Shown: positions 44,962-54,292 of the stretch, piece by piece
Layout: every line of letters begins with the position of its first letter
Position numbering within the stretch: position 1 is the stretch's first letter
The notes under the pieces: generated by a model
What the model was told of the DNA's origin: nothing
Databases searched by the model: none
Seen by the model: the letters and a program-made list of their open reading frames with translations, nothing else
Position numbers and translations under genes: made by a program
Origin: Flavobacterium sp. TAB 87
Lineage (GTDB): Bacteria; Bacteroidota; Bacteroidia; Flavobacteriales; Flavobacteriaceae
DNA: 64,000 nucleotides
NCBI RefSeq assembly: GCF_001529295.1
Contig: NZ_LLWK01000037.1
Location: 496,001-560,000 of the forward strand
Reading direction: 5' to 3'

Positions 44962-45066
44962 TTGCATTAGGGATAGCAGAGGAGCTCTTTTTGGTTGGGC
45001 TTTTTTTGCCCGACCAAAAAAGCGGGAACGGATAGCCCGACCCGCTTTTTCTGCGGGGAATGTCCT
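44962..45066 (+). repeat. Dispersed intergenic hairpin element, copy B
   Basis: Same design as copy A: 5' box TTGCATTAGGGATAGCA (44962-44978), a hairpin TTTTGGTTGGGC / GCCCGACCAAAA (44989-45019), then GGATAGCCCGACCCGC (45030-45045) and a GC-rich end with AATGTCCT. The hairpin arms differ from copy A while the boxes are conserved. It lies directly after the pdxJ stop. Confidence 0.75.
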
Positions 45067-45073
45067 AATTACT

Positions 45074-45787
45074 TTATTTTAATTTTCTTAAATACATATT
45101 AACCACATTTTCTAAGCCCAGATAAAGTGCTTCGGAAATAAGGGCGTGACCAATGGAAACTTCTAATAAACCAGGAATGTTTTCTTTAAAAAACTGAATA
45201 TTATCTAGACTTAAATCATGTCCTGCATTGATTCCTAAACCCAATTCATTGGCACGAATAGCGGCAGCAATGTAGGGATCGATTCCTTTTTGGTTTCCCA
45301 AACCATATTGGTGCGCGAAAGATTCGGTATACAATTCAATTCTATCAGTTCCTGTTTTCTTAGCTCCTTCAATCATTTCTAATTCTGGATCTACGAAAAT
45401 CGAAGTACGGATTCCGTTTCGTTGAAATTCTTGAATCATTTCGGTCAAATAATCTTGGTATTTAATGGTATCCCAACCCGCATTAGACGTCAATGCGCCA
45501 ATGGCATCGGGAACCAAAGTAACTTGATCGGGCTTACATTCTAAAACTAAATCAATAAAATTATGTTGGGGATTTCCCTCAATATTGTACTCGGTATGCA
45601 CCAACGCTTTTAGATCACGGGCGTCTTGGTAGCGTACATGTCTCTCGTCTGGACGCGGGTGAATGGTGATTCCTTGCGCACCAAAATCTTGAATATCGCT
45701 GGCCACCTTTAATAAATCGGGTACATTTCCGCCACGCGCATTTCTAAGGGTGGCTATTTTATTGATATTTACACTTAACTTTGTCAT
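45074..45787 (-). CDS. pdxJ: Pyridoxine 5'-phosphate synthase
   Basis: 237 residues, starting at the ATG at 45787 ([20 protein letters not shown]); the frame is open 17 more codons upstream, but those codons overlap the promoter region. Key parts: the first strand [24 protein letters not shown] with catalytic residues, VTLVPD, and [10 protein letters not shown]. It condenses deoxyxylulose 5-phosphate and aminoacetone phosphate to make vitamin B6. It is divergent from the CBS-domain gene at 45902, a conserved arrangement in this group. Confidence 0.96.
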   Translation of the reverse strand: MTKLSVNINKIATLRNARGGNVPDLLKVASDIQDFGAQGITIHPRPDERHVRYQDARDLKALVHTEYNIEGNPQHNFIDLVLECKPDQVTLVPDAIGALTSNAGWDTIKYQDYLTEMIQEFQRNGIRTSIFVDPELEMIEGAKKTGTDRIELYTESFAHQYGLGNQKGIDPYIAAAIRANELGLGINAGHDLSLDNIQFFKENIPGLLEVSIGHALISEALYLGLENVVNMYLRKLK

Positions 45788-45827
45788 AAAAAAGAAATTA
45801 ATTATAGTCAAACTATAGTTGCAACTG

Positions 45828-45835
45828 CAAAAATA
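45828..45835 (-). promoter_or_regulatory. -7 element for pdxJ
   Basis: TATTTTTG on the minus strand, a perfect match, 40 bp before the start codon. The leader contains a small TATAGT/ACTATA dyad. Confidence 0.5.
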
Positions 45836-45901
45836 CAAAGTAAAAGGTAGGAGTTTTTGCTAATTTTTGATTATTTTGCATAAAATAAAGCCGATTGATT
45901 T

Positions 45902-46561
45902 ATGACAGATATCCATGATTATATTACGAACGATTTTAGAGCGATAAACAGTCAAGAAACCATTGCTTCGGTACAGGATTTTTTGGCCGAATTGCATTTC
46001 TCGCATTTTCCGGTGGTAGAAGAAGGGATTTACATTGGTAGTATTTCAGCTGATGACATTGAAACGTTTGACAGCGATAAAAAAGTTATTGATTACAAAT
46101 ATACATTAGATCACTTTTTTGCTCGAAAAAACATGATTTGGCTGGACGTTTTAGAAGTATTTGCTAGAAATCATACAAACTTGATTCCGATTTTAGACGA
46201 GAAAAACGACTACGTTGGTTATTATGAAATAGAAGACATCATGAAATTCTTTCATGAAACTCCCTTTTTAAAGGAGCAAGGCGGAATTATAACGGTTCAA
46301 AAACCAATTCTAGATTATTCTATGAGTGAAGTCGTGCAAATTGTAGAAAGCAACAATGCCAAGATTTTGGGCGTTTTTATTTCTAATGCCGACTCAAGCA
46401 GTATTGAAATTACTATTAAAATAAGCATGGGTGCTATAAACGAAATAATTCAGACGTTTAGACGCTACAATTACGAAATCATCTCAGAACACCAAGAAGA
46501 CGCTTACATTGAGAACTTAAAAGAACGCTCGGATTACCTCGACAAATACCTTAATATATAA
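45902..46561 (+). CDS. CBS-domain pair with C-terminal ACT-like domain
   Basis: 219 residues. Residues 1-130 are a CBS pair (AINSQETIASVQDFLAELHFSHFPVV; FARNHTNLIPILDEKNDYVGYYEIEDI). Residues 140-210 resemble an ACT/NIL-type domain (IVESNNAKILGVFISNADSSSIEITIKI). Such proteins bind adenine nucleotides and may sense energy state. It sits 73 bp before nadK, first in a conserved cluster, so a link to NADP synthesis or envelope growth is plausible but unproven. Confidence 0.87.
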   Translation: MTDIHDYITNDFRAINSQETIASVQDFLAELHFSHFPVVEEGIYIGSISADDIETFDSDKKVIDYKYTLDHFFARKNMIWLDVLEVFARNHTNLIPILDEKNDYVGYYEIEDIMKFFHETPFLKEQGGIITVQKPILDYSMSEVVQIVESNNAKILGVFISNADSSSIEITIKISMGAINEIIQTFRRYNYEIISEHQEDAYIENLKERSDYLDKYLNI

Positions 46562-46634
46562 GGCACGAATTTAAACGAACTTTGAGTACTGCATCTTCCA
46601 TCAATTTAATTTTATCATTACCTAATTCAAACGA

Positions 46635-47519
46635 ATGAAAGTCGCTATCTACGGACAATATTACCAAAACAGCACCGAGCCTATTATAAAGGACATTTTT
46701 GTTTTCTTTAATACCAATAATACTGAAATGGTCATTGAAGAAAATTTTTTAAAAATGCTTTATGAAAAGAAACTAATTACCAAAGAGTACCAAACTTTTT
46801 CGATTGAAACAGGATTGGACTCTACTTACGAAATGTTGATTAGTATTGGTGGCGACGGAACACTTTTGCGTGCCGCAACTTTTGTACGCGATTCTGGCGT
46901 GCCAATATTAGGAATAAATGCAGGTAGACTTGGGTTTCTAGCAAGTGTTTCTAAGGAAAATATTTCCTCCTTTTTACAATTTGTAACTGATAAAAAATAT
47001 ACCTTTTCGCAACGAACTTTGTTAAGTATCGATTGTGAGCCTAGAAACGAGGCGATAGACGCCATGAATTTTGCTATGAATGAAGTTACCGTAAGCCGTA
47101 AAGACACAACGTCGATGATTACAGTTGACACCTACTTAAACGACGAATTTTTAAATTCGTATTGGGCAGACGGACTCATTATTTCTACTCCAACTGGATC
47201 TACTGGGTATTCATTAAGTTGCGGTGGCCCCATATTAACGCCAACCGTAGAGAGTTTAATTATAACTGCAATTGCACCACATAATTTAACAACGAGACCG
47301 CTTGTAATTGCAGATGATACTGAGATTAAATTAAAAGTGAGCGGTAGAGAAAGCCACTACCTGGTTTCTTTGGATTCTAGAATAACCTCGGTTAAAAACG
47401 AATCGGTCATCACCATCAAAAAAACAGATTTTAAGATCAATATGGTCGAGATTCCTGGCGAGACATTCTTAAAAACACTTCGCAAAAAATTACTTTGGGG
47501 CGAAGACAAGAGAAATTAA
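46635..47519 (+). CDS. nadK: NAD kinase
   Basis: 294 residues. The phosphate-binding GGDGTLLRA (72-80, D74 catalytic) is followed by the NE motif AMNEVTVSR and by DGLIISTPTGSTGYSLSCGGP. It phosphorylates NAD to NADP. The ATG at 46635 matches the family start MKVAIYGQ. It is the second gene of the plus-strand cluster; the next gene has its own promoter. Confidence 0.96.
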   Translation: MKVAIYGQYYQNSTEPIIKDIFVFFNTNNTEMVIEENFLKMLYEKKLITKEYQTFSIETGLDSTYEMLISIGGDGTLLRAATFVRDSGVPILGINAGRLGFLASVSKENISSFLQFVTDKKYTFSQRTLLSIDCEPRNEAIDAMNFAMNEVTVSRKDTTSMITVDTYLNDEFLNSYWADGLIISTPTGSTGYSLSCGGPILTPTVESLIITAIAPHNLTTRPLVIADDTEIKLKVSGRESHYLVSLDSRITSVKNESVITIKKTDFKINMVEIPGETFLKTLRKKLLWGEDKRN

Positions 47520-47645
47520 TGGCAATCAGCTTCTATTTTTATACTATTCGTACTTATTTCACCGTTTTGTAGATGTAAAACCTAGATTAATGGTGAAGAT
47601 ATAAGGCTTTGCTCGATAAAAATCTCACATTTAGTGGAATTGGTA

Positions 47646-47674
47646 TTGATTCGAAGTGAGAATTATTATATTTG
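47646..47674 (+). promoter_or_regulatory. Promoter of the DUF6089-uppS-bamA unit
   Basis: TTG (47646-47648), an 18-bp spacer and TATATTTG (47667-47674), a perfect -7 box, 18 bp before the ATG at 47693. Confidence 0.65.
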
Positions 47675-47692
47675 CACGCAACTAAGAATTAA

Positions 47693-48376
47693 ATGAATAA
47701 ATATTTTAGTTTACTGTTCTGTTTTTCCTCTTATTTTGCTCTGCACGCTCAAATACATGAGGTCGGTGTTTTAGTAGGTGGAAGCAATTATATTGGCGAC
47801 GTAGGAACCACTACTTTTATTTCTCCTGATAAATTAGCATTTGGAGTTTTATATAAATGGAACCGCAGCACCAGACATGCGTATCGCATTTCATACACGC
47901 AGTCCACGATAACAGCAAACGATAACGACTCGAAAGAAAGTAGCAGAAATCAAAGAGGTTATCGATTTGATAATAGTATAAAAGAACTATCTGCAGGATT
48001 AGAGTTTAATTTTTTTGATTTTAATTTGCATGATTCTAACAAAAAAATAACACCATACGTATATACTGGACTGAGTTATTTTAGATACGATGATCTTTAC
48101 ATTATTTCAGGAGAAACTTTTAAAGATTCAAAATCAAGTTCGCTTGCTATCCCGATGACAGTGGGCGTTAAATCTAATATAAGTCCACATTTTATATTAG
48201 CTGCAGAAATAGGAGCTCGATATACTTTTACTGACAATTTAGACGGCAGTTTTCCTGACAGTAATAATTTAGATCAGTACCGTTTTGGAAATTTAAATAA
48301 TAATGACTGGTATGTTTTTACTGGAGTAACATTAACGTATACTTTTGGAAACAAACCTTGCTATTGCCACTATTAA
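47693..48376 (+). CDS. DUF6089 family outer-membrane beta-barrel-like protein
   Basis: 227 residues. Signal peptide up to HAQI (about residue 20), then alternating strands (HEVGVLVGGSNYIGDVG, AFGVLYKWNRSTRHAYRISY) typical of a small outer-membrane barrel, ending GNKPCYCHY with a conserved CYC motif. The family is found at this exact place, just before uppS and bamA, across Flavobacteriia; its role is unknown but likely related to the outer membrane. The stop is 3 bp before the uppS start, so the two are co-translated. Confidence 0.85.
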   Translation: MNKYFSLLFCFSSYFALHAQIHEVGVLVGGSNYIGDVGTTTFISPDKLAFGVLYKWNRSTRHAYRISYTQSTITANDNDSKESSRNQRGYRFDNSIKELSAGLEFNFFDFNLHDSNKKITPYVYTGLSYFRYDDLYIISGETFKDSKSSSLAIPMTVGVKSNISPHFILAAEIGARYTFTDNLDGSFPDSNNLDQYRFGNLNNNDWYVFTGVTLTYTFGNKPCYCHY

Positions 48377-48379
48377 AAA

Positions 48380-49120
48380 ATGAATAATTTAGAGAATATC
48401 GATCATAATAATTTACCTCAACATCTCGCCATAATCATGGATGGGAATGGACGTTGGGCAAAGCAACAAGGATTTTTGCGTGCTTTTGGTCATGAAAATG
48501 GCACAAAATCGGTAAAAAACACCATTGAAACTTGTGCTAAAATGGGCATCAAGTATTTAACGTTATATGCTTTTTCTACAGAGAACTGGAATCGTCCAAA
48601 ATTAGAAGTAGAAGCATTGATGAAGATTCTAATAAATTCTCTCAAAAAAGAATTAGAAACTTTAAACAGAAATAACATCAAGTTAAATGCAATTGGTAAC
48701 CTCGATAAACTGCCAAAAAAAGCACAAAAAGAGCTTTTTGATGTTATAGAAAAAACCAAAAACAACAATCAATTAACCCTTACACTAGCCCTAAGTTACG
48801 GGTCTAGAGAGGAATTGGTCAACGCTATAAAGGTGATTAGTGATAAAGTTAAAAATAATATAATTTCAATTGACAATATTGACGATTCAATTATTAATGA
48901 GCATCTTTACACGCAAAATTTACCAGATGTAGATTTATTAATACGAACCAGCGGTGAACATAGAATTAGTAATTTCTTGTTGTGGCAAATAGCTTATGCA
49001 GAATTATACTTTACCAATGTATTATGGCCAGACTTTAAAGAAGAACATTTATATGAGGCTATCATTAGTTATCAAAAACGAGAACGTAGATTTGGAAAAA
49101 CAAGCGAACAAATTAAATAA
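48380..49120 (+). CDS. uppS: Isoprenyl (undecaprenyl) diphosphate synthase
   Basis: 246 residues. cis-Prenyltransferase with catalytic D21 in IIMDGNGRWA and the motifs YAFSTENW and LIRTSGEHRISNFLLWQ. It makes the C55 carrier lipid for peptidoglycan and polysaccharide. It lies between the DUF6089 gene and bamA in a tight operon (gap of 3 bp before, about 7 bp after). Confidence 0.96.
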   Translation: MNNLENIDHNNLPQHLAIIMDGNGRWAKQQGFLRAFGHENGTKSVKNTIETCAKMGIKYLTLYAFSTENWNRPKLEVEALMKILINSLKKELETLNRNNIKLNAIGNLDKLPKKAQKELFDVIEKTKNNNQLTLTLALSYGSREELVNAIKVISDKVKNNIISIDNIDDSIINEHLYTQNLPDVDLLIRTSGEHRISNFLLWQIAYAELYFTNVLWPDFKEEHLYEAIISYQKRERRFGKTSEQIK

Positions 49121-49127
49121 TTTTTTA

Positions 49128-51797
49128 GTGTTACATAAGGATTTAAAAAGAGTAATAGTAGCTTCCGTACTGGTTTTTAGTGGATTTTCTCAAATAAAAG
49201 CACAAGATCGTGTTCCTTTTGATGAGGGTAAAAAATACATTTTGGCTGATGTTGCTATCGTAGGTAAAATAAGTTTTAACGCACAAACCGTGGTTACATT
49301 TTCTGGCTTACAAAAAGGGCAAGAAATTACCGTTCCTGGTGAAGAAATTAGTGGAGCAATTAAAAAACTAGGAAAACTTGGTTTATTTGATGAAATCGCT
49401 TTTTATGTCAACCGCATTCAAAATGATAGTATATATCTTGATCTAGAAATCGTTGAGTTACCAAAACTTAACGAAGTAAAATTTGTTGGCGTTAAAAAGA
49501 GTAAAGTTGACGGCTTGATCAAAGACAACAGTTTAACGAAGAACAAAATAGTAAACGAAAACTTAATTACTACTTCTAAAAACTACATCGAAAACAAATA
49601 TAAAAAAGAAGGATATTTTAATACGAAAGTAGCCATTACTACTACTCCGGCCGATACTACAGATGGCAATCGCATCAATATGTTAGTTCGTCTGGATAAA
49701 GGTGATAAAGTAAAAATCAATAGTATTGATTTTGTTGGAAACTCTCAACTTACGGACAAAGAACTTCGAAGCGCGATGAAAAACACGAAAGAGCGAAAGT
49801 TTTTGCGCTTTTATAAAGCTTCAAAATTCATCAAAACAAAATACAAAGAGGATTTAGATAAAGTCCTTGCCAAATACAAAGCAAAAGGATATCGTGATGC
49901 ACGAATTACTTCAGATTCAGTACATTTTGATAAAGATAAAAATGGTTTAGCTATTAAAATTAATTTAGAAGAAGGAAACAAATATTACTTCGGTAACATT
50001 AAATTTTTAGGAAATACCATCTATGCAGACCAATCATTACATCGTTTATTAGGTATCAATAAAGGAGATACATATAATGGTGTCTTATTGCAAGAGCGTA
50101 TTGCCGATAAGTCAAAACCAGATGCAGAAGACATTACTAACTTATATCAAAACAATGGTTATTTATTCTCGAACATCAACGCTGTTGAAACGAGAACAGC
50201 AAATGATACGATTGATTTTGAAATTAGAATTACAGAAGGTCCAATTGCGTATTTTAACAAAATTACTGTTGCTGGAAATGACAAAACAAACGATCACGTA
50301 ATTTACCGTGAATTAAGAACTAAACCTGGACAAAAATACAGTAAGGAGCAATTAGTACGTACCATTCGTGAAATTGGTCAACTTGGTTTCTTTGATCCTG
50401 AAGCAATCGACCCACAGTTTAAAAACGTTGATGCAGGAGCAGGAACTGTAGATATTGAATACAAATTGATTGAAAAAGGAGCCAGTCAAATCGAACTACA
50501 AGGTGGTTACGGTGGTGGTGGTTTTATTGGTACATTAGGTTTGTCATTTAATAACTTTTCGACAAAAAACATATTTAAAAAAGATTCATACAAACCTTTA
50601 CCTATGGGTGACGGACAAAAAGTAGCTTTGCGTTTACAAGGAAGTACGTATTTCCAAACGTACAGTTTGTCGTTCTCAGAGCCTTGGTTTGGAGGAAAAA
50701 AACCCGTTCAGTTTAATTCATCTATTTCATATAGTAAGCAATTCAACAACAACTATATTACACAAAGAGTGGATAAAAGTAAAAGTTTTAACATCTTTAC
50801 TATCTCTATTGGGCAAGCAAAAAGACTTTCTGTTCCCGATGACTTTTTCGTACTGTCGCAGGCAATTAGTTACCAACATTATGATTTGCAGAATTATTTC
50901 ACAGGACTGTTCACTTTTGGAAATGGTACCTCAAGAAATCTAGCGTACACAATCGGATTAACACGTAACAATAAAGGAACGAATCCAATTTTTCCAACTT
51001 ACGGATCAGAGTTTAGTGTTTCTGCTAAATTTAGCCCACCCTACTCATTATTAAACGGAATTGATTACGCTAAGTTAGGTGATGAAAAAGAGTACAAAAT
51101 GAAAAGTACGAGTAGCTATCCAGATGGTAATGGTATAATTGTTCAGCCTGGAGATTATATTGATGGAACTGGAAACCGTGTCACTAACTTTCAGGATGCT
51201 GCAGCAGATCCAGCAAAAGTTGACCAACAGAAATACAATTGGTTAGAATATTACAAAGTAAAATTTAAAGCAGATTGGTATACGAAAGTATATGGTAAAT
51301 TAGTATTTAGATCTTTAGCCGAATTTGGTTTCTTAGGAGCTTATAACCAAGATAGAGGAATTATACCATTTGAGCGTTTTTACGTAGGTGGAGATGGAAT
51401 GGCAAGTTACTCGATGGATGGTCGTGAAACGATCGCACAGAGAGGATATAAAAACAATACCTTAACACCAGTAAATAATCGTGGAGATCAAATTGGAGCA
51501 ACTATTTACAATAAATTTTCGTTTGAATTGCGTTACCCAATTACACTGAAACAATCGGCCTCGATTTATGCATTGACGTTTTTTGAAGCAGGATCTGCGT
51601 ATCCTTCTTTTAAAGAATACAATCCTTTTGACTTGAATCGTTCTGCCGGAGCTGGATTGCGTGTCTTTATGCCTGCATTTGGATTGTTAGGAATTGATAT
51701 GGGTTATGGATTTGATAATGTTCCAAATGGTAACGGTACCAGACTACCTGGCGCACATGGTTGGGAAACCCACTTTATCATTGGCCAACAGTTCTAA
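49128..51797 (+). CDS. bamA: Outer membrane protein assembly factor BamA
   Basis: About 889 residues: signal peptide (VASVLVFSGFSQIKAQ), five POTRA-type repeats (about residues 30-440; examples are VEIVELPKLNEVKFVG-like and KINSIDFVGNSQLTDKEL), then a 16-strand barrel with the conserved RGF-type loop region and a C-terminal HFIIGQQF. It inserts outer-membrane proteins. The start is uncertain: the frame is open back into uppS, and no ATG lies between 49053 and the signal peptide. I choose GTG at 49128 (7 bp after the uppS stop); TTG at 49092 or ATG at 49053 would overlap uppS. Confidence 0.92.
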   Translation: MLHKDLKRVIVASVLVFSGFSQIKAQDRVPFDEGKKYILADVAIVGKISFNAQTVVTFSGLQKGQEITVPGEEISGAIKKLGKLGLFDEIAFYVNRIQNDSIYLDLEIVELPKLNEVKFVGVKKSKVDGLIKDNSLTKNKIVNENLITTSKNYIENKYKKEGYFNTKVAITTTPADTTDGNRINMLVRLDKGDKVKINSIDFVGNSQLTDKELRSAMKNTKERKFLRFYKASKFIKTKYKEDLDKVLAKYKAKGYRDARITSDSVHFDKDKNGLAIKINLEEGNKYYFGNIKFLGNTIYADQSLHRLLGINKGDTYNGVLLQERIADKSKPDAEDITNLYQNNGYLFSNINAVETRTANDTIDFEIRITEGPIAYFNKITVAGNDKTNDHVIYRELRTKPGQKYSKEQLVRTIREIGQLGFFDPEAIDPQFKNVDAGAGTVDIEYKLIEKGASQIELQGGYGGGGFIGTLGLSFNNFSTKNIFKKDSYKPLPMGDGQKVALRLQGSTYFQTYSLSFSEPWFGGKKPVQFNSSISYSKQFNNNYITQRVDKSKSFNIFTISIGQAKRLSVPDDFFVLSQAISYQHYDLQNYFTGLFTFGNGTSRNLAYTIGLTRNNKGTNPIFPTYGSEFSVSAKFSPPYSLLNGIDYAKLGDEKEYKMKSTSSYPDGNGIIVQPGDYIDGTGNRVTNFQDAAADPAKVDQQKYNWLEYYKVKFKADWYTKVYGKLVFRSLAEFGFLGAYNQDRGIIPFERFYVGGDGMASYSMDGRETIAQRGYKNNTLTPVNNRGDQIGATIYNKFSFELRYPITLKQSASIYALTFFEAGSAYPSFKEYNPFDLNRSAGAGLRVFMPAFGLLGIDMGYGFDNVPNGNGTRLPGAHGWETHFIIGQQF

Positions 51798-51837
51798 AAA
51801 TAATATTGGTTAAAAAATTTCAAATAAAATAAATGTT

Positions 51838-52812
51838 ATGAGAAAACAGTTTTTATTTATATTTTTAGCCCTGATTTCAGTAAGTGTTCATCAGGCGCAA
51901 ACCAGATCAACCAAGGTTGGCTATATAGATATGGAGTACATTTTAGAAAATGTATCAGATTACAAAGAAGCCAAAGTACAACTCGAACTGAAAGCACAAA
52001 AATGGAAGCAAGAAGTTGACGAAAAGAGAAAAGATATTGCAAGCCTACGGGAAGCATTGCAAGCCGAAAAAGCACTACTAACAAAAGAGCTAATAGACGA
52101 AAGAGAAACAGAAATAAAGTTTTTAGAAGATGAAATGTTGGATTTTCAACAAAAGCAGTTTGGACCAAATGGCAATTTAATCCATCAAAAAACAGCTTTA
52201 ACGAAACCAATCCAAGATCAAGTCTTTACAGCCGTGCAAGATATCGCTGAAGCTAAAAAATATGATTTTATTTTTGATAGATCTTCAGACTTGACCATGT
52301 TATTCGCAGCAAAAAGATATGATATCAGCGACCAAGTATTGCGAATTATCACTAGAGCTGATAAACGTGAACAAGTTTCTAAGAAACAATTAGAATTAGA
52401 AGAAGAGCAGCAGGCAAAGTTGGATGCTATAGATGAAAATCCAGCTCTAAACGACAGACAAAAATTGCTAGAAGAACGAAAAGCCGTTCGAGCTAAGTTA
52501 TTAGAAGATCGTAAATTAGAGCAACAGCAGAAACAAAAAGAATACGAAGCACGACGAAATGGGCAAGCTGCCGAAAGTGAAGCTAGAAAGAATAGCACGG
52601 TTTCTGAAAGTGTAGAAACGAAAGAGAATGCAAAAACAACGGCTGCTACTTCGAGTAACGCATCAGCAGTAGAAGGAGCTGAAACAAAAGCAGCAGAAAG
52701 ACAGCGCCTTTTTGATGAACGTAAAAAAGAACTAGAAGAAAGACGCCAGCGCATATTAGAAGAAAGAGAAGCTGCCAAAAAAGCAAGAGAAACGCCAAGA
52801 ACAACTCCATAA
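51838..52812 (+). CDS. OmpH/Skp family chaperone with long charged coiled-coil tail
   Basis: 324 residues. Signal peptide (VHQAQ, about 21 residues), then the OmpH core (KVGYIDMEYILENVSDYKEAKVQLE, long helices, IFDRSSDLTMLFAAKRYDIS). From residue 185 to the end is a very charged coiled-coil rich in Glu, Lys, Arg and Gln (QKLLEERKAVRAKLLEDRK; RLFDERKKELEERRQR). Typical Skp is about 160-200 residues, so the tail is an extension. It follows bamA by 40 bp and probably guards unfolded outer-membrane proteins on the way to BAM. Confidence 0.9.
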   Translation: MRKQFLFIFLALISVSVHQAQTRSTKVGYIDMEYILENVSDYKEAKVQLELKAQKWKQEVDEKRKDIASLREALQAEKALLTKELIDERETEIKFLEDEMLDFQQKQFGPNGNLIHQKTALTKPIQDQVFTAVQDIAEAKKYDFIFDRSSDLTMLFAAKRYDISDQVLRIITRADKREQVSKKQLELEEEQQAKLDAIDENPALNDRQKLLEERKAVRAKLLEDRKLEQQQKQKEYEARRNGQAAESEARKNSTVSESVETKENAKTTAATSSNASAVEGAETKAAERQRLFDERKKELEERRQRILEEREAAKKARETPRTTP

Positions 52813-52855
52813 AGAGATTAAAATAAATTCGACCAATAATTAATTAATATTTAAA

Positions 52856-53359
52856 ATGATGAAACAAATTAAAACTTTACTAATAGCAGCCGTTTTATTA
52901 ATAGGTGCTAGCCAAACTATTACAGCACAAGCTAAAATGGCACACGTGGATACAGGCGAAATCATGGCTAAAATGCCTGCAATGCTTGACGCTCAAAAGC
53001 AATTGGAAGCATTAAGTAAAACATACGACGCAGAATACAAAAAGATGGTTGATGAATATCAAACTAAACTTAAAAAATACGAAACGGAGTCTGCTACTGT
53101 GACTGATGCTGTGAACGCAGATCGTTCTAAAGAAGTGCAAGACATGCAAAAAAGAATTGTTGATTATAGAGACAATGCTCAAAAAGAATTGCAACAAAAA
53201 GAATCTGATATCGTAAAACCATTAATGGATAAAGTAAAAGCTTCTATTCAAAAAGTTGGAAAAGCAAAAGGGTTCCAGTATATTGTTGATGGTTCTTCTT
53301 TATTGTTAGCGGATGGTCCAAACTTGACTGCTGATGTAAAAAAAGATTTAGGTTTCTAA
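52856..53359 (+). CDS. OmpH/Skp family periplasmic chaperone
   Basis: 167 residues, the usual length for the family. Signal peptide ends at TITAQA; the mature protein has KMAHVDTGEIMAKMPAMLDAQKQLE, a coiled-coil helical hairpin, and KGFQYIVDGSSLLLADGPNLT. It is a paralogue of the preceding gene, 43 bp downstream. The second ATG (52859) is an equal candidate start. It is closed by a strong terminator. Confidence 0.93.
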   Translation: MMKQIKTLLIAAVLLIGASQTITAQAKMAHVDTGEIMAKMPAMLDAQKQLEALSKTYDAEYKKMVDEYQTKLKKYETESATVTDAVNADRSKEVQDMQKRIVDYRDNAQKELQQKESDIVKPLMDKVKASIQKVGKAKGFQYIVDGSSLLLADGPNLTADVKKDLGF

Positions 53360-53377
53360 TATAAGCCAAAATACATA

Positions 53378-53420
53378 AAAACTGCTCCACTGAAATTTCA
53401 GATCGGAGCAGTTTTTTTTT
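53378..53420 (+). terminator. Terminator after the ompH pair
   Basis: AAAACTGCTCC / GGAGCAGTTTT with an internal CTGAAATTTCAG dyad, followed by a run of nine or ten T. The outer stem is nearly the same as the terminator at 1673. Confidence 0.9.
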
Positions 53421-53463
53421 TACAAAAAATTCTCACTTCAATAGTATCAATTAAAAAATATTC

Positions 53464-53471
53464 TAAATTTG
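53464..53471 (+). promoter_or_regulatory. -7 element for murI
   Basis: TAAATTTG, a perfect match, ending four bases before the ATG at 53476; the mRNA is predicted to start at or next to the start codon. Confidence 0.55.
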
Positions 53472-53475
53472 TTTT

Positions 53476-54252
53476 ATGACCAATAACAATCCTATAGGTA
53501 TTTTTGATTCGGGTATCGGCGGAACTTCAATTTGGAAAGCAATTCATAATTTGTTGCCCAATGAACAAACAATCTATTTGGCTGATAGCATAAACGCTCC
53601 GTACGGTCAAAAATCAAAAGAAGAAATTATTGCATTGAGTCGAAAAAATGTAGATTTTTTACTGGCACAACAATGTAAATTGATCGTTATCGCCTGCAAC
53701 ACAGCAACGACAAATGCTATCATTGAGCTAAGAAAGGATTATACAGTTCCTTTCATCGGGATAGAACCCGCCATAAAACCAGCTGCCCAAAATTCGCAAA
53801 CCCAAACAATTGGTATTTTAGCCACTAAAGGAACCCTAAACAGTGAGCTTTTTAACAAAACCGCAGAAATGTTTAGCCAAACTAAGATCGTTGAGCAAAT
53901 AGGCTATGGATTAGTGCAGTTGATCGAAAAGGGAGATTTATACAGTAAAGAAATGACTCTTTTGCTTACTTCCTACTTACAACCGATGATTGCCGCCAAT
54001 ATTGATTACTTGGTGTTAGGATGCAGTCATTATCCCTATTTGATCCCCCAAATAAAAAAGATACTTCCGACACACATACAAATTATTGATTCAGGAGAAG
54101 CCGTTGCTCGTCAGACTAAAAAAGTATTGAATGACACCATTGGCCTATCTACCTTACTAAATCCAAAGCCTATATTTTACAGCAATACTGATTCTTCTGT
54201 TTTACGTTCGATACTAGCAAATAAATACGAAGTGATAGAAAAAGTATTTTAA
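53476..54252 (+). CDS. murI: Glutamate racemase
   Basis: 258 residues. Makes D-glutamate for peptidoglycan. Two catalytic cysteines are present: C74 (ACNTATTNA) and C183 (LGCSHYPYL); the D11-S12 motif (FDSGIGG) and APYGQKS bind substrate. The ATG at 53476 matches the family start. It is the last gene of the envelope cluster and has its own promoter after the ompH terminator. Confidence 0.96.
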   Translation: MTNNNPIGIFDSGIGGTSIWKAIHNLLPNEQTIYLADSINAPYGQKSKEEIIALSRKNVDFLLAQQCKLIVIACNTATTNAIIELRKDYTVPFIGIEPAIKPAAQNSQTQTIGILATKGTLNSELFNKTAEMFSQTKIVEQIGYGLVQLIEKGDLYSKEMTLLLTSYLQPMIAANIDYLVLGCSHYPYLIPQIKKILPTHIQIIDSGEAVARQTKKVLNDTIGLSTLLNPKPIFYSNTDSSVLRSILANKYEVIEKVF

Positions 54253-54292
54253 TCATTATTCACAGAACTTCTTCCTAAAGGAGGATATGAAG

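Noticed and set aside
52218..52778. A 186-codon Ser/Phe/Cys-rich minus-strand frame
   Set aside because: It is the antisense shadow of the charged coiled-coil gene at 51838; Glu/Lys codons read backwards give Ser/Phe.
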